39,598 nucleotides of DNA, from the NCBI GenBank assembly GCA_913046365.1, contig CAJWRM010000022.1, positions 1 through 39,598 on the forward strand, read 5' to 3'. The notes beneath the pieces were generated by a model, which did no database searches, was not told the origin of the DNA, and was given only the letters and a program-made list of their open reading frames with translations. The DNA comes from an uncultured Flavobacteriales bacterium (GTDB taxonomy: Bacteria; Bacteroidota; Bacteroidia; Flavobacteriales_D; Crocinitomicaceae). A program made the position numbers and the translations under genes. Below, piece by piece: positions 8,313-17,603 of this stretch (position 1 is its first letter; every line of letters starts with the position of its first letter).

Positions 8313-9416
8313 TTAGCTTAAAAGGGTTTCACAGGCATCTACAATATCTTCTGTTGCATTAGGTTTTGCTAGCGACTTCATATTTCTAGACAATTCCATT
8401 TTCTTTTCTTCATTTTCAACCAAGGCATAAAGTGCAGGAACTAAGTCTTCACGGACATTTGCATCCCTCATAAGCAAAGCTGCATTGACACTGACCAATG
8501 CCATCGCATTTTTTGTTTGGTGGTCTTCTGATACATTCGGAGAGGGAACCAAAATGACTGGCTTACCTACTAAGCATAATTCAGATACAGATAAGGCGCC
8601 TGAACGAGAAACAACGATGTCTGCTGCTGCGTAGGCAGCATGCATTTTAGAAATAAATGGCATGAGCTTTATTTGCGTCGGAATATCCTTGATTGACTCA
8701 TTAATTTGGTCTATATATCCTTTACCACATTGCCATATAAATTGAAGCTTCTCATTAGAAATATGTTCTATATTTTTCAGCATAGAATCATTGAGCGTTT
8801 TAGCACCAAGGCTCCCACCTATCACCAACACAGTCTTATGTAATGGAGACAAACCAAAACCCTCAAGCGCAGCTTCTTTTGTGATTTCAATATTGCTTAA
8901 TTCTTGACGAACTGGGTTGCCCGTCAATTTGATTTTTTCTTTTGAAAAAAACTGTTCAAGATTTGCGTAAGCCGTGCATATAAGACTGGCCTTTTTGGAG
9001 AGTAAAATATTGGTTTTACCAGGAAAAGAATTTTGCTCCTGAATCACAGTAGGGATACCTAATATTTGAGCTATTTTAAGGGTTGGACCACTCGCATAAC
9101 CACCAACGCCGATCACCAATTGCGGCTTAAATCGTTTAATAATTCGACGCGCTTTCAAAAGACTATTGAATAGCTTAAAAGGGAGCAAGAAATTTGAAAA
9201 AGTCAATTTTCTTTGTAGTCCAACGATTGGCAAACCTTCAATGGAGTATCCCGCCTTAGGAACACGTTCCATTTCCATCTTTCCCTCAGCCCCCACAAAT
9301 AAAATGTCTACCTGAGGGTTTCTTCTCTTTATTTCATCCGCAATCGCTATAGCTGGAAAGATATGTCCTCCCGTACCACCACCTGAAATCACAACCCGAT
9401 TAATCTGTTCCTTCAT
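8313..9416 (-). CDS. murG: UDP-GlcNAc:lipid I N-acetylglucosaminyltransferase MurG
   Basis: Peripheral membrane GT-B glycosyltransferase that converts lipid I to lipid II on the cytoplasmic face. The 367-aa protein carries the N-terminal glycine-rich loop GGGTGGH at 12-18, the second glycine loop VVIGVGGYASGPTL near residue 100, and the donor-site region around SRSGALSVSELCLVGKP with PSPNVSEDHQTKNA. Length and motif order match the family. The start overlaps the ftsW 3' end by 17 bases, and one base separates its stop from murC. Placing ftsW next to murG puts lipid II synthesis beside the gene for its polymerase. Confidence 0.98.
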   Translation of the reverse strand: MKEQINRVVISGGGTGGHIFPAIAIADEIKRRNPQVDILFVGAEGKMEMERVPKAGYSIEGLPIVGLQRKLTFSNFLLPFKLFNSLLKARRIIKRFKPQLVIGVGGYASGPTLKIAQILGIPTVIQEQNSFPGKTNILLSKKASLICTAYANLEQFFSKEKIKLTGNPVRQELSNIEITKEAALEGFGLSPLHKTVLVIGGSLGAKTLNDSMLKNIEHISNEKLQFIWQCGKGYIDQINESIKDIPTQIKLMPFISKMHAAYAAADIVVSRSGALSVSELCLVGKPVILVPSPNVSEDHQTKNAMALVSVNAALLMRDANVREDLVPALYALVENEEKKMELSRNMKSLAKPNATEDIVDACETLLS

Positions 9417-10596
9417 CGCTATTTAATTCAAATGATGTAGCTGTTGCCGTTAATTTATTGTTCTTTTTAGCTATTGACTGCACAATTCCAATAGAAATAC
9501 AGGCCATTATGAGTGCCGATCCTCCCATAGCCAAAAAAGGCATGTTTTGCCCTGTAACTGGCAACAACCCAGTACATACCAACATGTTAATTGATGACTG
9601 AAGTAATAAGTGAATTCCGATAGCAAGACAAATATAGGATTCGAACAAAACATCTGTCTTCCAGGCCACCTTTATAATCCTCAGTAAAAGAACCATGTAT
9701 AAAAACATTAAAAGGAAAGCCGATACTGAACCAAACTCCTCGATAAAGCTAGCAAAATAAAAATCGGCATACGCCTCAGGAATATATCCTTTTAATTTTC
9801 CATCACCCACACCCTGACCTGTAAATGAACCATTGTAAATGGCAAGCTTTGCATTGTTGGCTTGGGCATTTGAAATATCAAATTCGGCAGTAGCAGAACC
9901 ATGGAAATATTTCCGCTCAAACCTTGCCTCCCAAGTGTCGTAACGAGAAAGTAAATTCAACTCAGGAAACGCCTTGTGAATAGTCACTAACAGCAAACCT
10001 AAAACGGCCACCGTAGCAAAAATAGCAGCCAGCTTTTTCCATGGAAAACGCCCAATAAAAAGTAACATAAAGGAAAGCATAAAAAGCATGACCGAAGTAG
10101 AAAGATTATCCTTAAGAATCAAAAGACAAATGACAACAATTGGTGCTAAAACGGGTAGCACTCCTTCTTTCCAATTATCAAAATATTTTTCCTTTTTAAC
10201 TAGAAGCTGTGAGAGATACATCAGTAAAGCTAGCTTTGCAAAATCAGATGATTGAAAGGTAAGACCAATAAAAGGAATCCTAATCCAACGATCTGCACCA
10301 TTGACATTTATCCCAAAAAACATTGTGAAAAGCAACAGCACTATGGCCAAATAATAAGCGAATTTACTGATCTGATAGATATACTTCGAATTCACTCTAT
10401 GAACTGCGAACATGCTGAAAAACCCTAATATGACATAAACTAAATGCTTTGCCAAATAATAGAATGGAGTACCACCTTCGATCTTAACCAATACAGGCAC
10501 AAAACTGTAAACGGTTACCAAAGAGAAAGACATAAGTAGTATGACAATCATCCATATGACTGGATCTCCTTTTAGATATTTTAAATAATACCTCAT
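9400..10596 (-). CDS. ftsW: Septal peptidoglycan glycosyltransferase FtsW (SEDS family)
   Basis: Polytopic inner-membrane protein of 398 aa with about ten hydrophobic segments (for example LAIVLLLFTMFFGINV and LAAIFATVAVLGLLLVTIHK). SEDS proteins polymerise lipid II into glycan strands with a partner class B penicillin-binding protein. Family-typical stretches are NGADRWIRIPFIGLTFQSSDFAKL, split here as NGADRWIRI and QSSDFAKLAL, then GQGVGDGKLKGYIPEAYADF written in part as GQGVGDG, and PVTGQNMPFLAMGGSA. RodA is the alternative, but the dcw position with ftsI favours FtsW. The ATG overlaps the stop of the preceding small gene by 4 bases (ATGA). Confidence 0.95.
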   Translation of the reverse strand: MRYYLKYLKGDPVIWMIVILLMSFSLVTVYSFVPVLVKIEGGTPFYYLAKHLVYVILGFFSMFAVHRVNSKYIYQISKFAYYLAIVLLLFTMFFGINVNGADRWIRIPFIGLTFQSSDFAKLALLMYLSQLLVKKEKYFDNWKEGVLPVLAPIVVICLLILKDNLSTSVMLFMLSFMLLFIGRFPWKKLAAIFATVAVLGLLLVTIHKAFPELNLLSRYDTWEARFERKYFHGSATAEFDISNAQANNAKLAIYNGSFTGQGVGDGKLKGYIPEAYADFYFASFIEEFGSVSAFLLMFLYMVLLLRIIKVAWKTDVLFESYICLAIGIHLLLQSSINMLVCTGLLPVTGQNMPFLAMGGSALIMACISIGIVQSIAKKNNKLTATATSFELNSDEGTD

Positions 10597-11051
10597 TGAT
10601 TCAAATGTGTTTCAGAAATATATTTTTCAAAAAACCGGATACTAAATTCACTATCCGAATCAGAAGCGGTGAACAACAATATTCCTGGCTTAAAAGTGAG
10701 CTTATTCAAATGATTTATTGCTTCTCTTATTGACGGTACCGAAATGATTTTATTCGAACAATTATCAATACATAGTCCATATACAATACATCTATTAATC
10801 TTAGTCTCTACAACATAATTTTTATCCAAGAAGCCTTTGATTTCATTTTCATTACCCACCCATAACAAGTCAAATGGGAAAGATGCAATTGTCTTTTCTA
10901 ATAATTCCAAATCTGGGTTGTGCCAAGAGAAAGTATCCATTCCTAAATATTTCCCGAGCGGTTTCATCGAAGGTATTGCCCCTTTTAATGTATGGGCAGC
11001 CTTACCAGAATTAGAACCTTTGCTCTTGATATGAAGCTTCTTCTTATTCAC
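10593..11051 (-). CDS. Free-standing MurD C-terminal-domain-like protein, probably non-catalytic
   Basis: I know no family name for this 152-aa protein. By-eye alignment matches it to residues about 311-447 of the MurD encoded directly upstream. Its G37-M-D aligns with MurD G321-V-E, LWVG (63-66) with WIVG (349-352), CIVYG (88-92) with IICLG (374-378, the same 26-residue spacing), EAI (110-112) with EAV (403-405), and ILLFTASDSDSEF (124-136) gap-free with VLLSPACASFDLF (418-430). The ligase residues are lost: MurD NDSKATN is replaced by SWHNPDL, and SPACAS by FTASDS. The UDP and ATP domains are absent. The GTG start follows the murD stop after one base; ATG at 10967 (124 aa) is an alternative that keeps the whole domain. 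The stop overlaps the ftsW start by 4 bases. The frame is intact, which suggests selection. Role unknown; a scaffold or regulatory role for Mur enzymes is inference only. Confidence 0.75.
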   Translation of the reverse strand: MNKKKLHIKSKGSNSGKAAHTLKGAIPSMKPLGKYLGMDTFSWHNPDLELLEKTIASFPFDLLWVGNENEIKGFLDKNYVVETKINRCIVYGLCIDNCSNKIISVPSIREAINHLNKLTFKPGILLFTASDSDSEFSIRFFEKYISETHLNQ

Positions 11052-11052
11052 C

Positions 11053-12396
11053 TTATAGCATTCTTACTGCTTGCTTAAATTGATTTCCTCTATCCTCATA
11101 GCTCTCGAAAAGATCAAAACTCGCACAAGCCGGAGAAAGCAAAACAGACTCCTCTTTTCTAGCCAAACGATAGGCGTAAGCGACTGCTTCAACAGCTGTT
11201 CTTGCCTCTACTAGGGTTTCAACCTTCGAAGCAAACGCATCCTTTATTTTCTCGTTGTTCTCACCGAGACAAATAATCGCTTTCACTTTCTCATCAACCA
11301 ACGGCAAAAGCTCATTATAGTCATTGCCCTTATCAACACCACCAACGATCCATACGGTTGGTCTTTCCATACTCTCTAAGGCAAACCAGGTAGAGTTGAT
11401 ATTCGTAGCCTTGGAGTCATTAATAAATTCGACACCGTTAACCTTGGCGACAAACTCAAGCCTGTGTTCTACATTGACAAAATCCTCTAGACTTTGACGC
11501 ACGATATCCTTGCGAATTTCTACTATTCTGGCGGCAATCCCTGCTGCCAATGAATTTTGGGTATTGTGCTTACCCTTTAAAGCTAAATCATGAATGGACA
11601 TAGATAATTGTTCTTTTATATTGATTATTAATTGTTCCGAAATTGAATATCCCCCAATATCCTGAGGGGTTTTTATAGAGAAGCTGGCAACCTTCATATG
11701 AAGGCTCAGCGTAGAGATTTTATCGTTTATAACTGGATCGTCAGCATTGAAGATGAACCAATCTTCCTTGGTCTGATTTCTAGTAATGCGAAGCTTTGAA
11801 TCCGCATAAAGATTCACGTCATTGTTATAACGGTCTAGATGGTCTGGTGTGATGTTTAAAAGAATGGAAACATCTGCTCTAAAAGTATGCAGGTCGTCAA
11901 GCTGAAAAGAGCTAAGCTCAATAATAAAATAATCAGGGTCAGAAAGTGAAACCTGCCGAGCAAGGCTTTTTCCAATATTTCCTGCGAATGCGACATTTAA
12001 GCCAGCACTCTTGAATATATGAAAGAGTAACATGGTAGTCGTTGTCTTACCGTTACTTCCCGTTATGCAAACTTTTTTGGCATTGGTGAACTTGGAAGCA
12101 AACTCAATTTCTGACAGTACATTTATATTTTTATTCGCTAGCTCCCTAAATATTGGAGCATGAGCAGGGATACCTGGAGATTTAATAACATAATTTGAAG
12201 CTAAGATTCGTTCAAAATTATGTCCAGACTCCTCGAAATCAATATTTGCCTTCAGCAGCTCTTTTCTATATTGATCTTTTAGAATACCCGCATCCGAGAC
12301 AAAAACATTCGCACCCATTTTTTTACCAAGTAAAGCTGCGCCAACGCCGCTTTCGCCACCTCCTATAATTGCAATATTTTGACCTTTTATATCCAT
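11053..12396 (-). CDS. murD: UDP-MurNAc-L-alanine--D-glutamate ligase
   Basis: Cytoplasmic Mur ligase that adds D-glutamate to UDP-MurNAc-L-Ala. The 447-aa protein has the N-terminal UDP-binding Rossmann domain (IAIIGGGESGVGAALLGKK), the ATP loop GSNGKTTTT at 113-121, the central motif NITPDHLDRYNN, and the C-terminal substrate domain with NDSKATN near 326-332 and SPACASFDLF at 421-430. Length and motifs are complete, so this copy should be active. Its ATG overlaps the mraY stop by one base (TAATG). The gene directly downstream resembles a degraded copy of its last 137 residues. Confidence 0.98.
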   Translation of the reverse strand: MDIKGQNIAIIGGGESGVGAALLGKKMGANVFVSDAGILKDQYRKELLKANIDFEESGHNFERILASNYVIKSPGIPAHAPIFRELANKNINVLSEIEFASKFTNAKKVCITGSNGKTTTTMLLFHIFKSAGLNVAFAGNIGKSLARQVSLSDPDYFIIELSSFQLDDLHTFRADVSILLNITPDHLDRYNNDVNLYADSKLRITRNQTKEDWFIFNADDPVINDKISTLSLHMKVASFSIKTPQDIGGYSISEQLIINIKEQLSMSIHDLALKGKHNTQNSLAAGIAARIVEIRKDIVRQSLEDFVNVEHRLEFVAKVNGVEFINDSKATNINSTWFALESMERPTVWIVGGVDKGNDYNELLPLVDEKVKAIICLGENNEKIKDAFASKVETLVEARTAVEAVAYAYRLARKEESVLLSPACASFDLFESYEDRGNQFKQAVRML

Positions 12397-13637
12397 TAAC
12401 GGACCTTAAGAGTTACAATAGTTACTACTGCCAAAAGCACGGCTAGAATCCAGAAACGGGCGACAATTTTGGCTTCATGTAATCCTGATTTTTGATAATG
12501 ATGGTGCAAGGGGGCCATCTTAAAAATACGCCTGCCCTCTCCATATTTTTTTCTAGAATATTTGAAGTAACCCACCTGAAGCATCACTGAGATGTTTTCG
12601 ATTAGAAAGACACCACACAAAACCGGAATTAAAAGCTCTTTTCTAATTGAAATGGCAAAAACGGCAATAATCCCACCTATGGCAAGACTTCCTGTATCAC
12701 CCATAAACACCTGGGCTGGGTATGAATTAAACCAGAGAAAACCGATACATGCACCCACAAAGGCACTAATGAATATGACCAGCTCCTCTGCGAAAGGGAT
12801 GTACATGACATTCAAATAATCTGAGAATCGTACGTGAGAACTGACATATGCAAGAATTGCCAAAGCGATACCCACAATGGCAGATGTTCCAGTTGCCAGA
12901 CCATCTAGACCATCAGTCATATTTGCTCCATTAGAGACAGCAATAACAATGAAAATGACAATCGGAATAAAAATCAACCAACCATATGAGGAGCTACCCC
13001 CCAATAACCATTTATAGTTGAACTCATTGTCCTTTACAAATGGAATTGTTGTGGTCATTTCATCAGTCTCCACCCACTTGAATGATTTATCATCCAACGA
13101 AGTATGCTGATGACTTACATGCTTTTCCCCGGCTTTGAGGACATAATCGTTCGCAACTCTTTTATGAACAACAACGTCGTCGGAAAAATAAAGTACTGAA
13201 CCAACAATCAAGCCAACGCCAATTTGACCTATAACCTTAAACTTACCTTTTAGACCCTCTTTATTCTTTTTAAAAACCTTTATATAGTCATCAATAAATC
13301 CAATCATACCCAACCAAACAGTGGCAATAATCATGGTAATCACATAAACATTTTCTAACCTCGCAAAAAGAAGTGTTGGTATCAAAATAGCACCGAGGAT
13401 TATAAGCCCTCCCATCGTAGGTGTTCCTGTTTTTTCTATCTGTCCAGCCAGACCTAAATCTCTAACCGTCTCGCCAATCTGCTGTTTTTGTAAACGGGCG
13501 ATGATACGCTTTCCAAATACAATAGAAATGATCAACGAAGTAATTAATGCCAAAGCAGAGCGAAAAGAAATATAGCTAAACAGTCCTGCTCCGGGAACAT
13601 TATAATTATCGAGTAATTCAAATAGGTAATAAAGCAT
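12396..13637 (-). CDS. mraY: Phospho-N-acetylmuramoyl-pentapeptide transferase MraY
   Basis: Polytopic inner-membrane enzyme that moves phospho-MurNAc-pentapeptide from UDP to undecaprenyl phosphate, making lipid I. The 413-aa protein shows the Mg-binding DDYIK motif at 116-120, [15 protein letters not shown] at about 236-250 and the histidine motif [11 protein letters not shown] near the C-terminus. A hydrophilic insert of about 60 residues at roughly 152-212 (with [20 protein letters not shown]) separates two membrane segments. This explains the length beyond the usual 360 and is, as far as I recall, typical of Bacteroidota. It starts 2 bases after murE and overlaps murD by one base. Confidence 0.98.
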   Translation of the reverse strand: MLYYLFELLDNYNVPGAGLFSYISFRSALALITSLIISIVFGKRIIARLQKQQIGETVRDLGLAGQIEKTGTPTMGGLIILGAILIPTLLFARLENVYVITMIIATVWLGMIGFIDDYIKVFKKNKEGLKGKFKVIGQIGVGLIVGSVLYFSDDVVVHKRVANDYVLKAGEKHVSHQHTSLDDKSFKWVETDEMTTTIPFVKDNEFNYKWLLGGSSSYGWLIFIPIVIFIVIAVSNGANMTDGLDGLATGTSAIVGIALAILAYVSSHVRFSDYLNVMYIPFAEELVIFISAFVGACIGFLWFNSYPAQVFMGDTGSLAIGGIIAVFAISIRKELLIPVLCGVFLIENISVMLQVGYFKYSRKKYGEGRRIFKMAPLHHHYQKSGLHEAKIVARFWILAVLLAVVTIVTLKVR

Positions 13638-13639
13638 TG

Positions 13640-15100
13640 TTAAGTCTTTTGGTTTGTAAATTCACTTGCAATTTTATAGTCATCAAAGTCATATCTGACA
13701 CCGTCAATTTCTTGGTATTTCTCATGGCCCTTGCCCGCAATAAGAATCACATCTAATTCATTAGCAAGCTTCACAGCTAGCTTGATGGCCTCCTTGCGAT
13801 CTGCGATCACTAAAGCATTATTAAGCTGCTCTTTATCAAGCCCGTTTTGCATATCATTAAGAATAGCATCAGGATTCTCATTCCTGGGGTTGTCTGATGT
13901 TAAAATGAGTTGTTCACTCATTTCGCTTGCGATGGCAGCCATAATTGGTCGCTTATCTTTGTCCCTATTACCTCCACAACCCACAACCGTAATTAATCGA
14001 GAATTGGTTTGCTTAACCGCCTTAATGGTCTCTAACACATTTTTCAAGGCATCTGGTGTATGGGCATAATCTACGATAGTCGTTGGTCCACCAGAAACTT
14101 TTAAGTATTGAAAGCGTCCTTCCACAGATTGAAGATTACTGAGAACACCAAGTGTCTCAATCTTATCCTCACCTAAAAGAGCGGATACAGCATAAACAGC
14201 CAGCAGGTTATAGGCATTAAACCTGCCTATTAAACGGGAATAAAACTCAGTATCGTCAAGATTCAAGACAAGCCCTGAAAGCTCATTCTCAAGAACCTTA
14301 GCCTTGAAGTCAGCTGGTGTTTTTAGCGCATAGTGAACTTGATTTGCCCTTGTGTTTTGAAGCATCACTAATGCGTTCTTATCGTCCGTATTTACAAGTG
14401 CAAAAGCCGATTCCGGAAGGTGATCAAAGAATTGTTTCTTCGCTTTAATATATGCGGAAAAGGTCTTGTGATAATCCAAATGATCGTGAGAAATATTGGT
14501 AAATACACCGCCTGAAAAATGAAGACCAAATACCCTATTCTGATCAATAGCATGAGAACTCACCTCCATAAAGCAATGAGAGCAGTGCGCATTTACCATA
14601 TCACGTAAAAGTTTATTGAGCTCCACCGGATTAGGTGTTGTATGCGTGGCTTTTACGGTATCATTGCCAATTTTATTTACCACAGTTGATAATAAACCTG
14701 TTTGATAACCTAGGCCTTTAAAAAGGTCATACATAAGGGTTGCACATGTTGTTTTTCCATTTGTACCCGTTACACCAATTAACTTTATTTCTTTAGAGGG
14801 CGAATCGAAAAACGAATCAGAAAGTAAAGCAATGGCTTCAGAGCTGTCATCTACAGTGACCATAGAGATATCTTCAGCGGAAAAATCAACTTGACGTTCT
14901 ACCACAAATGCGCGACAACCATTTTCATATGCCGATGCTATATAATCATGCCCATCGAGTGAATATCCTTTGACTGCAACAAAAAGAGAACCAGATGAAC
15001 AAGACCTAGAATCAAATTCAATAGACTCAATCATCGAATCCTGAGCACTACAAATAAGCTTATGCTTGATACAACTTAATAAATGGGTTAAGCCTTTCAT
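13640..15100 (-). CDS. murE: UDP-MurNAc-L-Ala-D-Glu--meso-diaminopimelate ligase
   Basis: Cytoplasmic Mur ligase adding the third residue of the stem peptide. The 486-aa protein carries the ATP loop GTNGKTTCA beginning at G112, [13 protein letters not shown], the central [12 protein letters not shown] stretch, and the third-residue specificity motif DNPR at 403-406 within [14 protein letters not shown] is the signature of meso-diaminopimelate-adding enzymes rather than lysine-adding ones, so the wall is predicted to be DAP-type. Its start overlaps the ftsI stop by 4 bases. murF, the next ligase of the pathway, is not in this cluster. Confidence 0.97.
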   Translation of the reverse strand: MKGLTHLLSCIKHKLICSAQDSMIESIEFDSRSCSSGSLFVAVKGYSLDGHDYIASAYENGCRAFVVERQVDFSAEDISMVTVDDSSEAIALLSDSFFDSPSKEIKLIGVTGTNGKTTCATLMYDLFKGLGYQTGLLSTVVNKIGNDTVKATHTTPNPVELNKLLRDMVNAHCSHCFMEVSSHAIDQNRVFGLHFSGGVFTNISHDHLDYHKTFSAYIKAKKQFFDHLPESAFALVNTDDKNALVMLQNTRANQVHYALKTPADFKAKVLENELSGLVLNLDDTEFYSRLIGRFNAYNLLAVYAVSALLGEDKIETLGVLSNLQSVEGRFQYLKVSGGPTTIVDYAHTPDALKNVLETIKAVKQTNSRLITVVGCGGNRDKDKRPIMAAIASEMSEQLILTSDNPRNENPDAILNDMQNGLDKEQLNNALVIADRKEAIKLAVKLANELDVILIAGKGHEKYQEIDGVRYDFDDYKIASEFTNQKT

Positions 15101-17223
15101 ATGTTCTTTAGCGTCAATTTGATTAGCCTTCCTTTTTCTAAATCAGCGCCCTCCGCGATAGACTGATATATTACCTTTCCATATCCTGATATTTCAACAA
15201 CCATCCCCATATCTTCTAGTATGTAAACGGCATCTTTCGCGGTCATTCCCCGCACATTAGGAACCTTCATATCCCTAACCTTTCTGGGAATTAAATTGAT
15301 TTTTTTTGAGGGTCTAACCTCGGAGATCCAGGGACCTGAACTCGTGATATTATGCCTATAGCCTAACGCAGCTAAAACATTGGAAGCATCTTCCTTGCTG
15401 CCAGCCTTAACAGATGGTAAATTTTCAGATTTATCCAATGCTTCATTGATGGCATCATGGTACTTTAGATTTGAAGCGAATACTTTATTAGCCACAGCAG
15501 CAAAAACTGTCCCTGATACTTTTGCGCCATAAATATTTTCCTTTGGCTTGTAAATAACCACAATGCAAGAATACAAAGGCTTATCAGCAGGAAAGAAACC
15601 ACAAAAAGAAGCCTGGTATTGTGATTGTGACCTGTTTAAAAACTCTCCTGAGGCAGAAATAAGTTTAACCGTGCCCGTTTTACCGGCAATTTTAAACTCC
15701 ACACTTTCAAGATCTTGACCTGTTCCATTTTCCATAACACCTACAAGACAGCGCTTGACTTTATCGACAGTACTTTGTGAACATATCTTTTCATCCATTA
15801 CCACAGGTTCAAAAATTCTGGTCGCTTTTCCTGAGGTTCTGATTTCTTGAACAAACTGAGGTTTCATCATCTTTCCATTGTTTGCTATTGTATTATATAA
15901 ATTAAGCGTCTGCAAAGGAGTTTGCTCAAACTCATAACCAATAGACATATATGGTATAGAGATACCTGACCATTGACGTGAACCTGGCCTAGAAACCTTA
16001 GGTTCTGGCTCTCCGGCAATAGCAATACCCAAAGACTTGGTTAATCCAAATTTTTCAAGTCTTGAAATGAACTGATGTGGATCATTTTTATATGCTAAAT
16101 CTATTGTAGGCGCAATAACGTTAGAGGATTTTTCAAATGCTTTTTTGAGCGATATCTTTCCGTAACCCCTTCCATTGTTTGAATCATAAAGCGGCTTCTT
16201 GGAACCTTTAAATCGATAAGTACCCGTTGCGTTTAACTCAGAATCTAAAGTTAATTTACCATCTTCCAAAACAGCCATCAATGCCGCCAATTTAAATGTA
16301 GAACCTGGAGGAGAAAGCCTGCCAACGGCATAGTTAAAAACCTCCTTATAAGAACTGTCCTTTGCTCTTTCTAGGTTTGATATCGCACGTATATATCCAG
16401 TAGAAACCTCCATAACAATGACACATCCCTCAGGTGCGTCCATTAAAACCAATTGCTTCTCTAACTCCGAATGAACAACCTCTTGAATGTCTGAATCTAT
16501 TGTAGTTACGACATCTGATCCGGCTATCGACTCTTCAATAACCTTACCTGTCTTTCGCCATCCATTAGCAATTTTCTGTTCAATTTGAGATCCCGGTTTT
16601 CCAGCTAAATACTCATGAAATGCACCCTCAATACCTACAGAATATTTTTTTCCATTTCGATCTTTATAATACCCTAAAGTTCTCTGTGCAAGTTGGCCTT
16701 TAGGGTTTTTACGTACCGTAGTCTCTTGGTTTTGACCATCAATAATACCTCCTTTCATTCTTCCTTTATTGAAGATTGGGAGCTCACGAAGCGCCATTCT
16801 TTGCTCATTGGTAACTTGTTTTTGAATCAAAACATAGCGCTTACCTTTAGACCGAGCTACGCGCAAATGATTGGAAATGTTTTTTGCCTCTTTCTGCTGA
16901 AACAAATCACTAATTCCTTGAGCAAGAGAATCAATATTCCTATCAAAAAGTTCTTTTGATGCAACTGTAGGATCCATATAAACATCATAATATGAAACTG
17001 TAGTAATGAGAGGATTCATATCCTTATCCAAAACATCACCAAAGCGCGAATCATCAAGTACAATACGTTCCTGTATTTTACCCTGTCCAGGCATCTCCCC
17101 AACTGACTTGGCCGAGAATTGAATCGAAATAACCGTTCCAAATACCGTGGCCATCAAGGCCATAAACCCAAAATAGATGAGGTAGGCTCGGTTTCTTAAG
17201 AACTTTCTATTTTCCTCTTTCAT
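15097..17223 (-). CDS. ftsI: Septal transpeptidase FtsI/PBP with PASTA domain
   Basis: Class B penicillin-binding protein of 708 aa that crosslinks septal peptidoglycan together with FtsW. One N-terminal membrane anchor lies at about residues 13-33 (YLIYFGFMALMATVFGTVIS). A dimerisation region follows. The transpeptidase domain has SxxK (STFK) at 308-311, SxN (SSN) at 366-368 and KTGT at 515-518. A single PASTA domain closes the protein (about 645-708, beginning MKVPNVRGMTAKDAVYILED). PASTA on FtsI occurs in Bacteroidota and in Gram-positive SpoVD-type PBPs. All catalytic residues are present. It overlaps ftsL upstream and murE downstream by 4 bases each. Confidence 0.97.
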   Translation of the reverse strand: MKEENRKFLRNRAYLIYFGFMALMATVFGTVISIQFSAKSVGEMPGQGKIQERIVLDDSRFGDVLDKDMNPLITTVSYYDVYMDPTVASKELFDRNIDSLAQGISDLFQQKEAKNISNHLRVARSKGKRYVLIQKQVTNEQRMALRELPIFNKGRMKGGIIDGQNQETTVRKNPKGQLAQRTLGYYKDRNGKKYSVGIEGAFHEYLAGKPGSQIEQKIANGWRKTGKVIEESIAGSDVVTTIDSDIQEVVHSELEKQLVLMDAPEGCVIVMEVSTGYIRAISNLERAKDSSYKEVFNYAVGRLSPPGSTFKLAALMAVLEDGKLTLDSELNATGTYRFKGSKKPLYDSNNGRGYGKISLKKAFEKSSNVIAPTIDLAYKNDPHQFISRLEKFGLTKSLGIAIAGEPEPKVSRPGSRQWSGISIPYMSIGYEFEQTPLQTLNLYNTIANNGKMMKPQFVQEIRTSGKATRIFEPVVMDEKICSQSTVDKVKRCLVGVMENGTGQDLESVEFKIAGKTGTVKLISASGEFLNRSQSQYQASFCGFFPADKPLYSCIVVIYKPKENIYGAKVSGTVFAAVANKVFASNLKYHDAINEALDKSENLPSVKAGSKEDASNVLAALGYRHNITSSGPWISEVRPSKKINLIPRKVRDMKVPNVRGMTAKDAVYILEDMGMVVEISGYGKVIYQSIAEGADLEKGRLIKLTLKNI

Positions 17224-17603
17224 TGATCGGTTGATTCTATTCGTATTACCTTCGTTGCATTTAAAGATTCCTTGAGTCCTCTTTCATTGAGCTTCTCAAC
17301 CAATTTTTGTCTTCTTGTTTCTATTTCAAAAGCTGTTTTGACCTCAAGAAAATCAGCAGAGTTTTGATCTATCTGTATTTGAGTGGCGCGAATCTCGTCC
17401 TTAATTTGCTTCACATAATACCCTTTGGCTACAAAAAGAATCAGCAAAAAAAGGCTGAAAAAGATATAAGGCAAGTTGTTCAAGACAAAAGACCTGGTTA
17501 AAAATTCGCCATTAAGAATTTGAGCAACTGGATTGGGTTTTTTAACCTTCGCCTTACGGCTAGATTTTGGCTCAAAACTAGAAGTGTTCTTTTCTTCAAT
17601 CAT
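17220..17603 (-). CDS. ftsL: FtsL-like divisome protein
   Basis: A small bitopic membrane protein of 127 aa. A basic cytoplasmic start (SSRKAKVKKPNP) is followed by one membrane segment at about residues 45-63 (YIFFSLFLLILFVAKGYYV). Next comes a coiled-coil-prone periplasmic part (IKDEIRATQIQIDQ, then LEVKTAFEIETRRQKLVEKL). This layout, the size and the position between rsmH and ftsI match FtsL, which helps activate FtsW/FtsI. Primary-sequence conservation of FtsL is very low, so the call rests on topology and context. It overlaps rsmH by 8 bases and ftsI by 4. Confidence 0.85.
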   Translation of the reverse strand: MIEEKNTSSFEPKSSRKAKVKKPNPVAQILNGEFLTRSFVLNNLPYIFFSLFLLILFVAKGYYVKQIKDEIRATQIQIDQNSADFLEVKTAFEIETRRQKLVEKLNERGLKESLNATKVIRIESTDQ

